Below are positions 52,341 to 61,639 of a stretch of DNA of 64,000 nucleotides, piece by piece; position 1 is the first letter of the stretch, and the number at the start of each line of letters is the position of its first letter. This DNA is from Burkholderia sp. S171 (GTDB taxonomy: Bacteria; Pseudomonadota; Gammaproteobacteria; Burkholderiales; Burkholderiaceae), in NCBI RefSeq assembly GCF_009766085.1, contig NZ_LMUF01000010.1, positions 348,485 through 412,484 on the forward strand, given 5' to 3'. A model generated the notes under the pieces. That model ran no database searches. It had not been told where the DNA came from and saw nothing but the letters and a program-made list of their open reading frames with translations. Both the position numbers and the translations under genes were made by a program.

Positions 52341-53351
52341 TCAGGACACCGCCCCCGTCGCTACGTCGTGAGCGGCGGCCGCCGTGGATCCCGTCAACAC
52401 GCCTTCTATTGCTTCCAGCACCGACGCGACATTGGGCGGCGCACCCTGGTCCCCGACAGCAACCGAATGCGTCGACGCACCAATGCCGAAATGCTCGCGC
52501 GACGTTGCCGTAAAAATCATCACCGTGGGCCGGCCCAGCGCATACGCCAGGTGGACCAACCCCGTATCCATGCCCACAACCAGCGCCGACGCCTCGATGC
52601 AATGCGCGCATTCGGTCACGGTCAGCTTCGGCAAAACGATTGCACCCGGCACGAGCGCCGCAATCTGCTCGCCCTCCCGGCGTTCGCCTTCAGTACCCCA
52701 CGGCAACGCGATCCGATAACCCCGCGCCGTTAGCGAACGCCCCGTCTCGGCCCATCGGTCGATCGGCCATTTCTTTTCATCGGCGGAAGTGGCGTGGAAC
52801 AGCATGGCGATGGGCGCGCCTTGAGGAAGCTGCAGCGGCGTAGCCAGCGGCGGCAGGCGAAGATTGAAGCCGGGGGTTTCATCGAAGGAATAACCCAGCG
52901 CGTCAGCCACGCTCACGCGCATGCCGCGCCATGCGTCCGTTTTCGGCCGCGGCCCGAAGCGTTTGTTGTACGCAAACGCCGCACCGAGTTCGCCCAGATC
53001 CTTGTTCTTGTAGCCATAACGCCGCCGCCCGCGAGCCAGGAACGCGATGATCGCGCTCTTGTACACGCCATGGATATCGAGGATCACGTCGTATTTCTCG
53101 GCCCGCAGTTCTCCGATAGACGCGGCAATGTCTTTCAAATCCGCCCAGCTTCGTGCTTTCTTGAACTTGCGCAGCGGCGCGCTCAACACGCGGTCAACCG
53201 CTGGATTCCAACGAATGATGTCGGCGAAGGCCGCGTCTGCCGCCCAGTCGATCTTGGCGGACGGAAATGCACGGCGAAGATCGGAGACCACGGGCTGCGT
53301 CTCGACGATATCGCCCAATGATGTCACCTTGACAATCAGGATTCGCTTCAT
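52341..53351 (-). CDS. waaC: Lipopolysaccharide heptosyltransferase I
   Basis: 336 residues, GT9 family. Opening MKRILIVKVTSLGDIVETQP carries the SLGD(I/V) acceptor-site Asp; LDIHGVYKSAIIAFLARGRR and the C-terminal sugar-nucleotide half with ATSADEKKWPIDRWAETGR and GMDTGLVHLAYALGRPTVMI. It adds the first L-glycero-D-manno-heptose to Kdo of the inner core. Length is normal. Confidence 0.92.
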   Translation of the reverse strand: MKRILIVKVTSLGDIVETQPVVSDLRRAFPSAKIDWAADAAFADIIRWNPAVDRVLSAPLRKFKKARSWADLKDIAASIGELRAEKYDVILDIHGVYKSAIIAFLARGRRRYGYKNKDLGELGAAFAYNKRFGPRPKTDAWRGMRVSVADALGYSFDETPGFNLRLPPLATPLQLPQGAPIAMLFHATSADEKKWPIDRWAETGRSLTARGYRIALPWGTEGERREGEQIAALVPGAIVLPKLTVTECAHCIEASALVVGMDTGLVHLAYALGRPTVMIFTATSREHFGIGASTHSVAVGDQGAPPNVASVLEAIEGVLTGSTAAAAHDVATGAVS

Positions 53352-53613
53352 GGGGATGCTATGGGACCTTTAATTCGCCGGTGCACGGTTTCAGGCGAGA
53401 ACGCATGAAACCGTGCACCGGTCGGCTGGATCGCTTGACCGGTCGCGCTTTCGGCAGTTCGAAAGCGGTTCGGGTCATGATCGATTCGAAAGCCGGAATT
53501 CTATAAATTGGCGTAAAGCCGCGCTGTCAGGATTGGTAAGTTCTGCGGCGCGCGTTCTGCCCGAATTATCCGTCGAAATAACGGTCTTCACTACTATTTC
53601 ACGGTCTTGCCCG
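53352..53613. other. Intergenic, no gene seen
   Basis: Upstream region of waaC. A 76-codon opposite frame (53475-53705) overlaps the zinc-peptidase gene and shows no family content. Confidence 0.5.
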
Positions 53614-53638
53614 AACAAAGCGCCTGACGTGCAGGCGC
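53614..53638 (-). terminator. Intrinsic terminator of the zinc-peptidase gene
   Basis: Minus strand: GCGCCTG, CACGT loop, CAGGCGC, then TTTGTT. It lies 47 bases beyond the stop. Confidence 0.8.
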
Positions 53639-53685
53639 CTTGGCATTGAAAATTGCGTCGTGCGGTGCCCAGAAAGAGGACACGC

Positions 53686-54600
53686 TCAGAGCGTTTTGGC
53701 GCCAAAGGTGTCGCACTGCCCCAGATCGCCCGTCGCCAATCCGCGATTCAACCAGCGCTGCCGCTGCGCGCTCGTGCCGTGCGTAAACGCTTCCGGAACC
53801 ACGCGTCCTTGCGTCTCCTTCTGCAGCCGGTCATCACCTATTGCGCCCGCCGCGTTCAGCCCTTCCTGGAAGTCACCGGGTTCGATCAGCTTCGCGTTGT
53901 TCTTCTGGGCCACGTTCGCCCAAACACCCGCGAAACAATCCGCCTGCAGCTCGACCCGCACCGACAACTGGTTGGCCTGTTCCCGCGACATCCGTTGCCG
54001 GGCAGCATCGACTTTATTCATGATGCCCAGCACGTTCTGCACATGGTGGCCGACTTCGTGCGCAATCACATACGCCTGCGCAAAATCTCCGCCCGCGCCG
54101 AAGCGGTCGCGCAACTCCCGATAGAACGACAAATCGATATACACCGTCCGGTCGTTCGGGCAGTAGAACGGCCCCATGGCTGACTGACCGGTTCCGCACG
54201 CCGTCGCGGTGCCGCCGGTGAAGAGGACGAGCTTGGGCGCCGGGTAATCCTGGTTGTAGCGGGTCCGGAAAATCTGCTGCCACGTGCGCTCGGTGTTGCC
54301 GAGCACCCGGCGCACGAACACTGCGCCTTGATCGTTCGCGCTTGCTTGCGGCTGAGCGCGCAGGTCCATCTGCCGTTGCTGCGTCTGTGGCTGGCTGTAT
54401 GAACCACTCTGTCCGGTCGACCCGCCGCTCAAGATCAGCATGGGATCGATGCCGAAAAAATAGGCGGCCGCCAGCGCCACGACGATCGTGCCGATACCAA
54501 TCGAGCGCCCTCCGCCGATGCGAAATCCTCCGCCCCCGCTTCCTCCGGCGCCACGCCGGTCTTCCACATTGCGGCTCTCGGCTTCGTCATCAAGACGCAT
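53686..54600 (-). CDS. YpfJ/KPN_02809-type neutral zinc metallopeptidase
   Basis: 304 residues. A cytosolic Arg/Gly-rich N-terminus, one membrane helix at about 34-52 (GTIVVALAAAYFFGIDPMLI), a Gln/Ser-rich linker, then the peptidase domain. Zinc motif HEVGHH in AYVIAHEVGHHVQNVLG, with the downstream acidic ligand region RVELQADCFAGVWAN. A conserved Cys pair (CGTGQSAMGPFYC) is present. The active domain faces the periplasm. Function in the family is poorly defined. Confidence 0.92.
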   Translation of the reverse strand: MRLDDEAESRNVEDRRGAGGSGGGGFRIGGGRSIGIGTIVVALAAAYFFGIDPMLILSGGSTGQSGSYSQPQTQQRQMDLRAQPQASANDQGAVFVRRVLGNTERTWQQIFRTRYNQDYPAPKLVLFTGGTATACGTGQSAMGPFYCPNDRTVYIDLSFYRELRDRFGAGGDFAQAYVIAHEVGHHVQNVLGIMNKVDAARQRMSREQANQLSVRVELQADCFAGVWANVAQKNNAKLIEPGDFQEGLNAAGAIGDDRLQKETQGRVVPEAFTHGTSAQRQRWLNRGLATGDLGQCDTFGAKTL

Positions 54601-55043
54601 GGTTTTTCTCCCGTCGCGGTGTTGGGTTGGCTTCGCTGCAGGCCGGTTATCTCGACCAGAAAATGCCTGCGATGCTGTTCCGACATGGTACCCGGCGTAT
54701 GGCGACGCACCACCGGAGAATCGCGCTGATCACGTCGTCACACGTTCCGCGCCAAAACGCGCCCTATCTCGCCTCCACATGACGAACGTTCTTTGACGCA
54801 GTGCGGTCGATTGTCGCGGAATTAGCAAACTAGCAATTTCGTCCGCCTACACAATGTCTCAGAAAAATTATTTGTAAACAGCGAGTTACAGATCATTCAT
54901 CTCAAAAATTGCGACATTTCCGCACATTATCGCCTCCTGCCGCGCCGCACCATTCATCTCAAAAACTGGCTTACAGTCACTTCCGTCGTACTTAGTCCAA
55001 CCAACCAGCGCCCGCCCGCGAGCTCGTTTCGAGTGCGCCCGCG
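54601..55043. other. Intergenic upstream of the bd oxidase, with direct repeats
   Basis: No gene. The right half is A/T-rich. CATTCATCTCAAAAA occurs at 54894-54908 and again at 54951-54965, 57 bp apart, each near a TTACAG word (about 54885 and 54971). The repeats sit 80-150 bases before the oxidase start codon and may bind a regulator. No clear FNR/Anr dyad was found. Confidence 0.55.
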
Positions 55044-56474
55044 ATGGCTGCACAACCTGCCATGCATGCCACTCAGCAAGCGCTCGATCTAGCGCGTATC
55101 CAGTTCGCTTTTACGGTTTCTTTCCACATCGTTTTCCCGGCGCTGAGCATCGGGCTGGCGAGTTTTATCGCGGTGCTCGAAGGCATGTGGCTCAAAACCG
55201 GTAAGCCCGTCTACAAGGAGTTATGCCTGTTCTGGTCCAAGGTGTTCGCCGTGGCGTTCGGCATGGGCGTGGTGTCCGGTGTCGTGATGAGCTACGAATT
55301 CGGCACCAACTGGGGCGGCTTTTCAAGCTTCGCCGGCCCGATCACCGGCCCCCTGCTCGCCTATGAAGTGATGACCGCGTTTTTCCTGGAAGCAGGATTC
55401 CTCGGCATCATGCTGTTCGGCTGGAACAAGGTCGGACCAAAAGCGCACTTCGGCGCCACGCTGATGGTCGCTATCGGCACGCTGATCTCGACCTTCTGGA
55501 TTCTTGCATCGAATAGCTGGATGCAGACGCCGCAGGGGTTTCGTATCGAAGGCGATCATGTCGTGCCGGTGAGCTGGTTCAAGATCATTTTCAACCCGTC
55601 GTTTCCGTACCGGCTGTCGCATATGGCGATCGCGGCGTTCATTGTCGCGGCGCTCGTGGTGGCGGCTTGCGCGGCGTATCACTTGCTCAAGGGCCGCAAG
55701 GATCCCGCCATCAAGAAGATGTTTTCGATGTCGCTCTGGCTGCTGCTGGTGCTCACCCCGCTTCAGGCCATGGTCGGCGACCAGCACGGACTTAACACGC
55801 GCGAATATCAACCGGCGAAGATCGCGGCTATTGAAGGCCTGTGGGACACCGAGAAAGGCGGCACGGCGCTGAACCTCTTCGGCATCCCGGACATGGAAGC
55901 CGAAACCACGAAGTACGCCGTGTCCGTTCCGCACTTGGGCAGCCTGATCCTGACACATAGTTGGGACGGCGAAATTCGCGGCCTCAAGTCGTTTCCGAAA
56001 GAGGATCGGCCGAACTCGACCATCGTGTTCTGGAGCTTCCGGATCATGGCCGGACTCGGTGTACTGATGATCCTGATGAGCGTCGCCGGCTTCGTACTGC
56101 GAAGGAAAAACAAGCTGTTCGAATCGAAGATGTTTCAGCGCTTCGTGCTCGTGATGGGCCCGTCCGGCTTTATCTCGCTGCTCGCCGGCTGGGTGACGAC
56201 CGAAGCAGGACGGCAACCCTGGGTTGTCTACGGCGTGATGCGCACGGCGCAGGCTGTGTCGCCTGTCACCGCACAGCAAGTGGGCGTGACGCTGCTGATT
56301 TTCGTCATCGTTTATACGCTTGTGTTCGGTACCGGCATCTACTACCTGCTCAAGCTCCTTAGAACCGGTCCCGCATTGCCCGGCACCATCACTCACGCAC
56401 CGCGCATGGACGACGACAACCATACTGCGCGCCGGCCGCTGTCCGCCGTGACGCATTCAATCGAAGGAGCCTGA
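55044..56474 (+). CDS. cioA: Cytochrome bd-type ubiquinol oxidase subunit I (cyanide-insensitive type)
   Basis: 476 residues, nine helices. Haem-ligand His28 (FTVSFHIVFPALS) and His193 (PYRLSHMAIAAF); the quinol loop is GDQHGLNTREYQPAKIAAIE and is short, as in CIO oxidases rather than E. coli CydA. GWVTTEAGRQPWVVYG is the conserved C-terminal block. It oxidises ubiquinol and reduces O2 to water with high affinity and low sensitivity to cyanide. It starts the operon cioA-cioB-DUF2474; cydA is the alternative symbol. Confidence 0.94.
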   Translation: MAAQPAMHATQQALDLARIQFAFTVSFHIVFPALSIGLASFIAVLEGMWLKTGKPVYKELCLFWSKVFAVAFGMGVVSGVVMSYEFGTNWGGFSSFAGPITGPLLAYEVMTAFFLEAGFLGIMLFGWNKVGPKAHFGATLMVAIGTLISTFWILASNSWMQTPQGFRIEGDHVVPVSWFKIIFNPSFPYRLSHMAIAAFIVAALVVAACAAYHLLKGRKDPAIKKMFSMSLWLLLVLTPLQAMVGDQHGLNTREYQPAKIAAIEGLWDTEKGGTALNLFGIPDMEAETTKYAVSVPHLGSLILTHSWDGEIRGLKSFPKEDRPNSTIVFWSFRIMAGLGVLMILMSVAGFVLRRKNKLFESKMFQRFVLVMGPSGFISLLAGWVTTEAGRQPWVVYGVMRTAQAVSPVTAQQVGVTLLIFVIVYTLVFGTGIYYLLKLLRTGPALPGTITHAPRMDDDNHTARRPLSAVTHSIEGA

Positions 56475-56475
56475 C

Positions 56476-57477
56476 ATGGACCTGTCCCTCACGTGGGCCG
56501 CGATCATCGCACTGGGCGTGCTGATGTATGTCGTACTCGATGGCTTCGATCTCGGCATCGGCATCCTGTTTCCGTTCTTCCCCGAAGAGCGTGATCGCGA
56601 CGTCATGATGAACACCGTCGCACCGGTTTGGGACGGCAACGAAACCTGGCTCGTGCTGGGCGGCGCCGGCCTGTTCGCCGCGTTCCCCATGATCTATTCG
56701 ACCGTGCTGTCCGGGCTTTATCTGCCGTTGATGTTCATGCTGGTCTGCCTGATCTTTCGCGGCGTCACGTTCGAAATCCGCTCGAAGGCGACGCGCACGA
56801 AGCACATGTGGGATCTTGCGTTTATCGGCGGATCGACGGGTGCGACGTTTTTCCAGGGCGTAACGCTTGGCGCATTTCTCAATGGCATTCCAGTCACGGA
56901 CGGCCGTTTTTCCGGCGATGCCTTCACGTGGTTCACGCCCTTCAGCATGTTCACCGGACTCGCGCTGGTGGTCACCTATGCGCTGCTGGGTTGCTGTTGG
57001 TTGATCGCGAAAACGGAGGGTGATTTGCAGCGCAGGTTTTATCGGATCGTGTGGCCGCTGACGCTGCTGCAACTTGGGACCATTGCGGTCGTCAGTATCT
57101 GGACACCGCTGCAGGACGCGGGCATTGCGACGCGCTGGTTCGATACCCCGTGGTTCTATCGATTCCTGCCGGTGCCTGTGCTCGTGATCGCCTGCGCATG
57201 GCTGATGCGCCGGTCCATTCGTTCACGGCACGAAACGCGGCCGTTCATGATGGCGCTGGCGTTCGTGCTGCTCGGTTATAGCGGCCTGGTGGCGAGCATT
57301 TCGCCCCATGCCATCTTCCCCGGCGTGTCCCTCTGGGAACTCGCGGCTCCGCATTCGAGCCAGATGTTCACGCTCGTTGGCGCGGCGGTGATCTTGCCCG
57401 TGATCATCGCTTATACGACGCTGGGTTACTGGGTTTTTCGCGGGAAGGTGCGCCATGGCGAACATCACTATCACTGA
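56476..57477 (+). CDS. cioB: Cytochrome bd-type ubiquinol oxidase subunit II
   Basis: 333 residues, about eight helices. LGVLMYVVLDGFDLGIGILF with the family's DGFDLG signature, then TVAPVWDGNETWLVLGGAGL. Starts one base after the subunit I stop. CydB-type partner that stabilises the haem-bearing subunit. Confidence 0.95.
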   Translation: MDLSLTWAAIIALGVLMYVVLDGFDLGIGILFPFFPEERDRDVMMNTVAPVWDGNETWLVLGGAGLFAAFPMIYSTVLSGLYLPLMFMLVCLIFRGVTFEIRSKATRTKHMWDLAFIGGSTGATFFQGVTLGAFLNGIPVTDGRFSGDAFTWFTPFSMFTGLALVVTYALLGCCWLIAKTEGDLQRRFYRIVWPLTLLQLGTIAVVSIWTPLQDAGIATRWFDTPWFYRFLPVPVLVIACAWLMRRSIRSRHETRPFMMALAFVLLGYSGLVASISPHAIFPGVSLWELAAPHSSQMFTLVGAAVILPVIIAYTTLGYWVFRGKVRHGEHHYH

Positions 57478-57625
57478 GACCGAGGCTGAAACCGATACCA
57501 ACCGCCGCAAGGGTTCGCGGCTCAAGAGCACGGTGTGGTTCGTGGCGCTCTGGTGTGTCGGCGTGGGCGGCGCGATGCTGCTGGCGCTGCCGTTCAAGCT
57601 GCTGATCCAGGCGGCTACGCGTTAG
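57455..57625 (+). CDS. DUF2474-type small subunit of the bd oxidase
   Basis: 56 residues: a polar N-terminus (MANITITETEAETDTNRRKG), then one membrane helix around STVWFVALWCVGVGGAMLLA and a short basic tail. Overlaps the end of subunit II by 23 bases in another frame and has a GGAAGG site upstream. Tiny one-helix proteins of this kind accompany bd oxidases (CydX-like); in Burkholderiaceae the CIO type carries DUF2474. Confidence 0.85.
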   Translation: MANITITETEAETDTNRRKGSRLKSTVWFVALWCVGVGGAMLLALPFKLLIQAATR

Positions 57626-57682
57626 TGGTGGCGGCGGCTGTCGGGTACGCGCATCCACTGCAATAAACAACTGACGCTCACG

Positions 57683-57730
57683 AAAAAGAGGCCGGTTTCA
57701 ACTCGCATTGAAACCGGCCTCTCGTGTTTT
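57683..57730. terminator. Bidirectional terminator after the bd oxidase operon
   Basis: A 14-bp perfect stem GAGGCCGGTTTCAA / TTGAAACCGGCCTC with a 6-base loop, five A before it and GTGTTTT after it. Serves both the oxidase operon and the convergent permease gene. Confidence 0.94.
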
Positions 57731-57757
57731 GGACGCCACAAATTACGTCACCCGTGG

Positions 57758-58813
57758 CTAGAACCCCAGCGCCACCGCAAGCAGCCCCGCGACGACCCCG
57801 AACCCGATTACCGCAACAGCCACGAACGTCAGTACGCGCGGCGGAAAAGAACGGCCGAGCATGGCAACCGACGGCAAGCTGACCGGCGGCAGCGTCATCA
57901 GCAACGCGCCTGCCGGACCGACCGACATGCCGAGCGACAGCATGGCCTGGATGATCGGCACTTCACCGGCTGTCGGGATCACGAACAACGTGCCGGCGAT
58001 AGCGAGACCGACAATCCACAGCACGCTATTGTCGATATTCGGACCGATATGCGGAAACAACCACGCCCTCGCCGCGCCGAGCACCAGCACGAGCACGATG
58101 TATTCGGGTACAAGCCGGATCGTCATGCGTCCGAGAATGCGAACCCAGCGCGTGAACGCGGTCCCCGGATCTTCCTCGGTCACCAGTTTCGCCATTACGC
58201 TGCGTGACGCTTCGGCTTCCTTCGGCGTCACCATCCGGTTCACGGCGTACCCCAGACCGAAAACCATCAGGATGCCCAGCGCGAGCCGCAGTCCCATCCA
58301 TTGCCAGCCAAGCACGAAGCCCATGAAAATCAGCGTGGCCGGGTTCAGCACGGTGTTACCCAGCCAAAAAGCGATAGCCGCGCCCGGCGCCGCCTGACGC
58401 GCCCGCAGGCCCGCCACGACCGGTGCTGCGCAGCAGGTGCACATCATGCCCGGCAGCGACATCAGGCCACCGTTCACCACGCTGCCAAAGCCGCTCTTGC
58501 CGAGCGCGCGCGCCACCCATTGCGGCGGAATCAGCGCCTGCACCGCCGAGCCGAGCAGAAGCCCCAGGACCATTGCCTGCCAGATCGCCTTGCCATAGGC
58601 GATGGCATAGTCAAGCGCGGCATGCCACGACGGCGCGGGCGCGCTCGCGGCGGTGCCCATCAAGATTGATTTACCGATGGAATGCTGACTGGCCGCCACG
58701 AACGCGCGGTTGTAGTACGGAAACCATTTGACGTAGAACAGGCCGACGACCGCAATCAGCAGGAACGTGATCCAGCCGAGTGCGACGCGAGGTTGTCGAA
58801 GAGTGGATTGCAT
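57758..58813 (-). CDS. DUF318/ArsP-type permease
   Basis: 351 residues, about eight helices. LMSLPGMMCTCCAAPVVAGL holds the CTCC motif; NTVLNPATLIFMGFVLGWQW and a second matching repeat IPTAGEVPIIQAMLSLGMSV are the paired half-domains. This family (YraQ, ArsP) exports organoarsenicals or metals, or is of unknown substrate. It lies 34 bases after the selenouridine-synthase gene on the same strand, so the two are likely co-transcribed. Confidence 0.85.
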   Translation of the reverse strand: MQSTLRQPRVALGWITFLLIAVVGLFYVKWFPYYNRAFVAASQHSIGKSILMGTAASAPAPSWHAALDYAIAYGKAIWQAMVLGLLLGSAVQALIPPQWVARALGKSGFGSVVNGGLMSLPGMMCTCCAAPVVAGLRARQAAPGAAIAFWLGNTVLNPATLIFMGFVLGWQWMGLRLALGILMVFGLGYAVNRMVTPKEAEASRSVMAKLVTEEDPGTAFTRWVRILGRMTIRLVPEYIVLVLVLGAARAWLFPHIGPNIDNSVLWIVGLAIAGTLFVIPTAGEVPIIQAMLSLGMSVGPAGALLMTLPPVSLPSVAMLGRSFPPRVLTFVAVAVIGFGVVAGLLAVALGF

Positions 58814-58847
58814 GGTCTTGTTTAGTTTGTATTGGAATGAAACGGCG

Positions 58848-59939
58848 TCAAGCCGACGCCACCGGCGGCTTTTCAGTCTTGGCCTGCTGCGTCGCGTCGA
58901 GTTGTGCCAGGAGCGCCCTTGCCTGCTCGATCACATCGGCGTCGTTCGGCCGGAACAGCATGTGCGTGGCGTGCGGCAGTTCGCTGAAATTCTGGTGGCT
59001 GCTTCGTGAATAGGCCGGATCGTAATGCAGGTCGATCAGTTCGCGAGCCAGCTCCGCCTGCCGCCCTTCGTCGATCAACGCATGCCAGCCGCTCACCCGC
59101 TCGCGGCTATGCAGTCCGATCAGCCGCGACAGTTGCTGCTTGAACGATTCCGGTTGGTCGAAAAGATGCGCGTAATCGTGCAGCAGGAACGTGGCGCGAT
59201 CCTCGCGGCTTGCCTCGACCTCGACACACGCACCGCGGTGAAACGACTCCAGCAGCGCCAGGGGCAACGAGATCGTGCCGATCCGCCGGCTCTCCGCCTC
59301 GATGAACACCGGCCGGGCCGGATCGAAGCCGCGTAGCGCGCAGACCAGCAGCGTATCGAACCATTTCTGCGATGGCTGCGGCTCACCCGGCAACGCGCCG
59401 AGCAGCGAGCCGCGATGTGCCGCCAAATGTTCCAGATCCAGCGTCTGTGCACCCGCTTCGTGCAACGCATGCAGCAGACGCGTTTTGCCGCTGCCGGTGG
59501 GGCCTGTGAGCGCGATGTATTGAAACGTGGCGGGCAGATGGTCGAGCGTATCGAGCGTCACGCGCCGGTAGGTTTTATAGCCGCCTGCCAGTTGCCGTGC
59601 CTGCCAGCCGATCATGCTGAACACCGTGGTGACGGAACCGGAGCGGGTACCGCCGCGCCAGCAATAAATCAGCGGGCGCCAGTTGCGCGGCCGACCGGCA
59701 AAGGTCGTATCGAGATGCTGCGCGATATTGCGCGCGACCAGCGCAGCGCCCACGCGCGACGCTTCGAACGGCGACACCTGCTTGTACATCGTACCGACCC
59801 GCACCCGCTCCTCGTTGCTCAGCACGGGGGCGTTGATCGCGCCGGGAATGTGGTCGTCCGCGAATTCGAGCGGCGTGCGGACGTCGACAATCTCGTCGAA
59901 ATCGGCCACGCGATCGAGGGAAACAAGCAGGTTTTTCAA
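58848..59939 (-). CDS. mnmH: tRNA 2-selenouridine synthase
   Basis: 363 residues from TTG 59939; no better start is in frame. The N-terminal rhodanese domain holds Cys93 in IYCWRGGTRSGS; DEIVDVRTPLEFADDHIPGA is the rhodanese opening. A P-loop, GPTGSGKT (146-153), starts the C-terminal ATPase-like part. MnmH (SelU/YbbB) replaces sulfur with selenium at the wobble uridine of tRNA Lys, Glu and Gln, using selenophosphate. No selD or selenoprotein gene is in the window. Confidence 0.93.
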   Translation of the reverse strand: MKNLLVSLDRVADFDEIVDVRTPLEFADDHIPGAINAPVLSNEERVRVGTMYKQVSPFEASRVGAALVARNIAQHLDTTFAGRPRNWRPLIYCWRGGTRSGSVTTVFSMIGWQARQLAGGYKTYRRVTLDTLDHLPATFQYIALTGPTGSGKTRLLHALHEAGAQTLDLEHLAAHRGSLLGALPGEPQPSQKWFDTLLVCALRGFDPARPVFIEAESRRIGTISLPLALLESFHRGACVEVEASREDRATFLLHDYAHLFDQPESFKQQLSRLIGLHSRERVSGWHALIDEGRQAELARELIDLHYDPAYSRSSHQNFSELPHATHMLFRPNDADVIEQARALLAQLDATQQAKTEKPPVASA

Positions 59940-60259
59940 GGTGCGCCGCGCGAAAGTGCCCGGATGGGGAGAGCCGGATTATCGCACGGGGGAAATAGGG
60001 TCGCGATGGGCGCTGCGCGCCTTCCCGCGCGGAGATCCGGCATGGCTCCATTCGAATTACCGGGTCCACATTTTTGGCGGTTGACTGTTTCGCCCCATAC
60101 TTCGGGTTAACGTGTGGATTGGCGTGCATCGACCGCAGGCCCGGTCGTCGGCGAAGGGCGCGGCTCAACCTGCGCAAGACGCTGGCCGGATGCCGTAAGC
60201 GCTGGCCGGCCGGCGACCGCGCAATCAGTGCCTGGAGAAGCTTTGGAAAGGATCACGCG
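59940..60259. other. Divergent intergenic region, no gene seen
   Basis: 320 bases between mnmH and eutB. It was scanned for a cobalamin riboswitch (B12 box) because EutBC uses adenosylcobalamin; none was recognised. The end holds AAGGA before the eutB ATG. Confidence 0.5.
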
Positions 60260-61639
60260 ATGAGCTATAGCGAAACCATTGGTCTGCGGACTTACCGTTT
60301 CGACGACCTGAAGACGCTGCTGGCGAAAGCCAGCCCGCTGCGTTCCGGCGACCAGTTGGCCGGCGTGACGGCCCACACCGAAGAAGAACGCGTGGCGGCG
60401 AAGATGGCACTGGCGCAAGTGCCGCTGCGCACTTTCCTTAACGAAGCCGTCATTCCGTACGAGATTGACGAAGTCACGCGCCTGATCATCGATGATCATT
60501 CCTCTGAGGCATTTGCCGAGATTTCGCATCTCACCGTAGGCGATTTCCGCAACTGGCTGCTGGCAGACACCACCGACTCCGCCGCGCTGATCCGCGTGAG
60601 CGCGGGGCTGACACCGGAGATGGTCGCGGCCGTATCGAAGCTGATGCGCAACCAGGACCTGATCCTCGCCGCGAAAAAACGTCCGGTCATCACGCGTTTT
60701 CGCAACACGATCGGCTTGCCCGGACATATGTCGGTGCGCTTGCAGCCGAACCATCCGACCGACGATGTCAAGGGCATTGCCGCATCGATGCTCGACGGCC
60801 TCATGTACGGCTGCGGCGACGCGATGATCGGCATCAATCCGGCATCGGATTCGTTGAATGCGATCACGACGCTGCTCGTCATGATCGATGACTTCCGGCA
60901 ACGCTACGAAGTCCCCACGCAATCATGCGTGCTCACGCATGTGACCAACACCATTGCCGCGATCGAAAAAGGCGCGCCGGTCGATCTCGTGTTCCAGTCG
61001 ATAGCGGGCACCGAGAAAGCGAACAGCAGTTTTGGCGTCTCGCTGGCGCTGCTTCAGGAAGCGCATGAAGCGGGGTTGTCGCTGAAGCGCGGCACCGTTG
61101 GCAACGACCTGATGTATTTCGAAACCGGCCAGGGCAGCGAGTTGTCCGCCAATGCTCACCACGATGTCGATCAGCAAACCTGCGAAGTGCGCGGTTATGC
61201 AGTCGCGCGCAAGTTCAATCCGCTGCTGGTGAATACGGTGGTCGGGTTCATTGGCCCCGAGTATTTGTACGACGGCCGGCAAATCATTCGCGCCGGACTG
61301 GAAGATCACTTTTGCGGCAAGCTGCTTGGTGTGCCCATGGGCTGCGACATCTGCTACACGAATCACGCTGAAGCCGATCAGGACGACATGGACAACCTGC
61401 TCACGCTGCTCGGCGTCGCCAATGTCAATTTCATCATGGGCATTCCCGGCGCGGACGACGTCATGCTGAACTATCAAAGCACGTCATTCCACGACGCGCT
61501 GTATGTTCGCAATGTGCTCGGCTTGCGGCGCGCGCCAGAGTTCGAGGTGTGGCTTGAATCGATGCGAATTTCCGATCCGCGCGGCCGGTTATTAAACCCG
61601 TCCGCCACGCAACCGTTGCTTGAATGGATAGGCGCCTGA
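60260..61639 (+). CDS. eutB: Ethanolamine ammonia-lyase large subunit
   Basis: 459 residues, the family's usual length. Opening MSYSETIGLRTYRFDDLKTL; TIM-barrel segments including MYGCGDAMIGINPASDSLNA and CVLTHVTNTIAAIEKGAPVD; the substrate/cobalamin region GTEKANSSFGVSLALLQEAH and HDVDQQTCEVRGYAVARKFN. Splits ethanolamine to acetaldehyde and ammonia with adenosylcobalamin. AAGGA eight bases before ATG 60260 sets the start; the longer frame is rejected. eutC follows with overlapping stop/start. Confidence 0.96.
   Translation: MSYSETIGLRTYRFDDLKTLLAKASPLRSGDQLAGVTAHTEEERVAAKMALAQVPLRTFLNEAVIPYEIDEVTRLIIDDHSSEAFAEISHLTVGDFRNWLLADTTDSAALIRVSAGLTPEMVAAVSKLMRNQDLILAAKKRPVITRFRNTIGLPGHMSVRLQPNHPTDDVKGIAASMLDGLMYGCGDAMIGINPASDSLNAITTLLVMIDDFRQRYEVPTQSCVLTHVTNTIAAIEKGAPVDLVFQSIAGTEKANSSFGVSLALLQEAHEAGLSLKRGTVGNDLMYFETGQGSELSANAHHDVDQQTCEVRGYAVARKFNPLLVNTVVGFIGPEYLYDGRQIIRAGLEDHFCGKLLGVPMGCDICYTNHAEADQDDMDNLLTLLGVANVNFIMGIPGADDVMLNYQSTSFHDALYVRNVLGLRRAPEFEVWLESMRISDPRGRLLNPSATQPLLEWIGA

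Noticed and set aside
53475..53705. 76-codon minus-strand frame
   Set aside because: Overlaps the end of the zinc-peptidase gene and contains its terminator; no family content.
59940..60259. Cobalamin riboswitch upstream of eutB
   Set aside because: Expected because the enzyme needs adenosylcobalamin, but no B12-box-like sequence was recognised.
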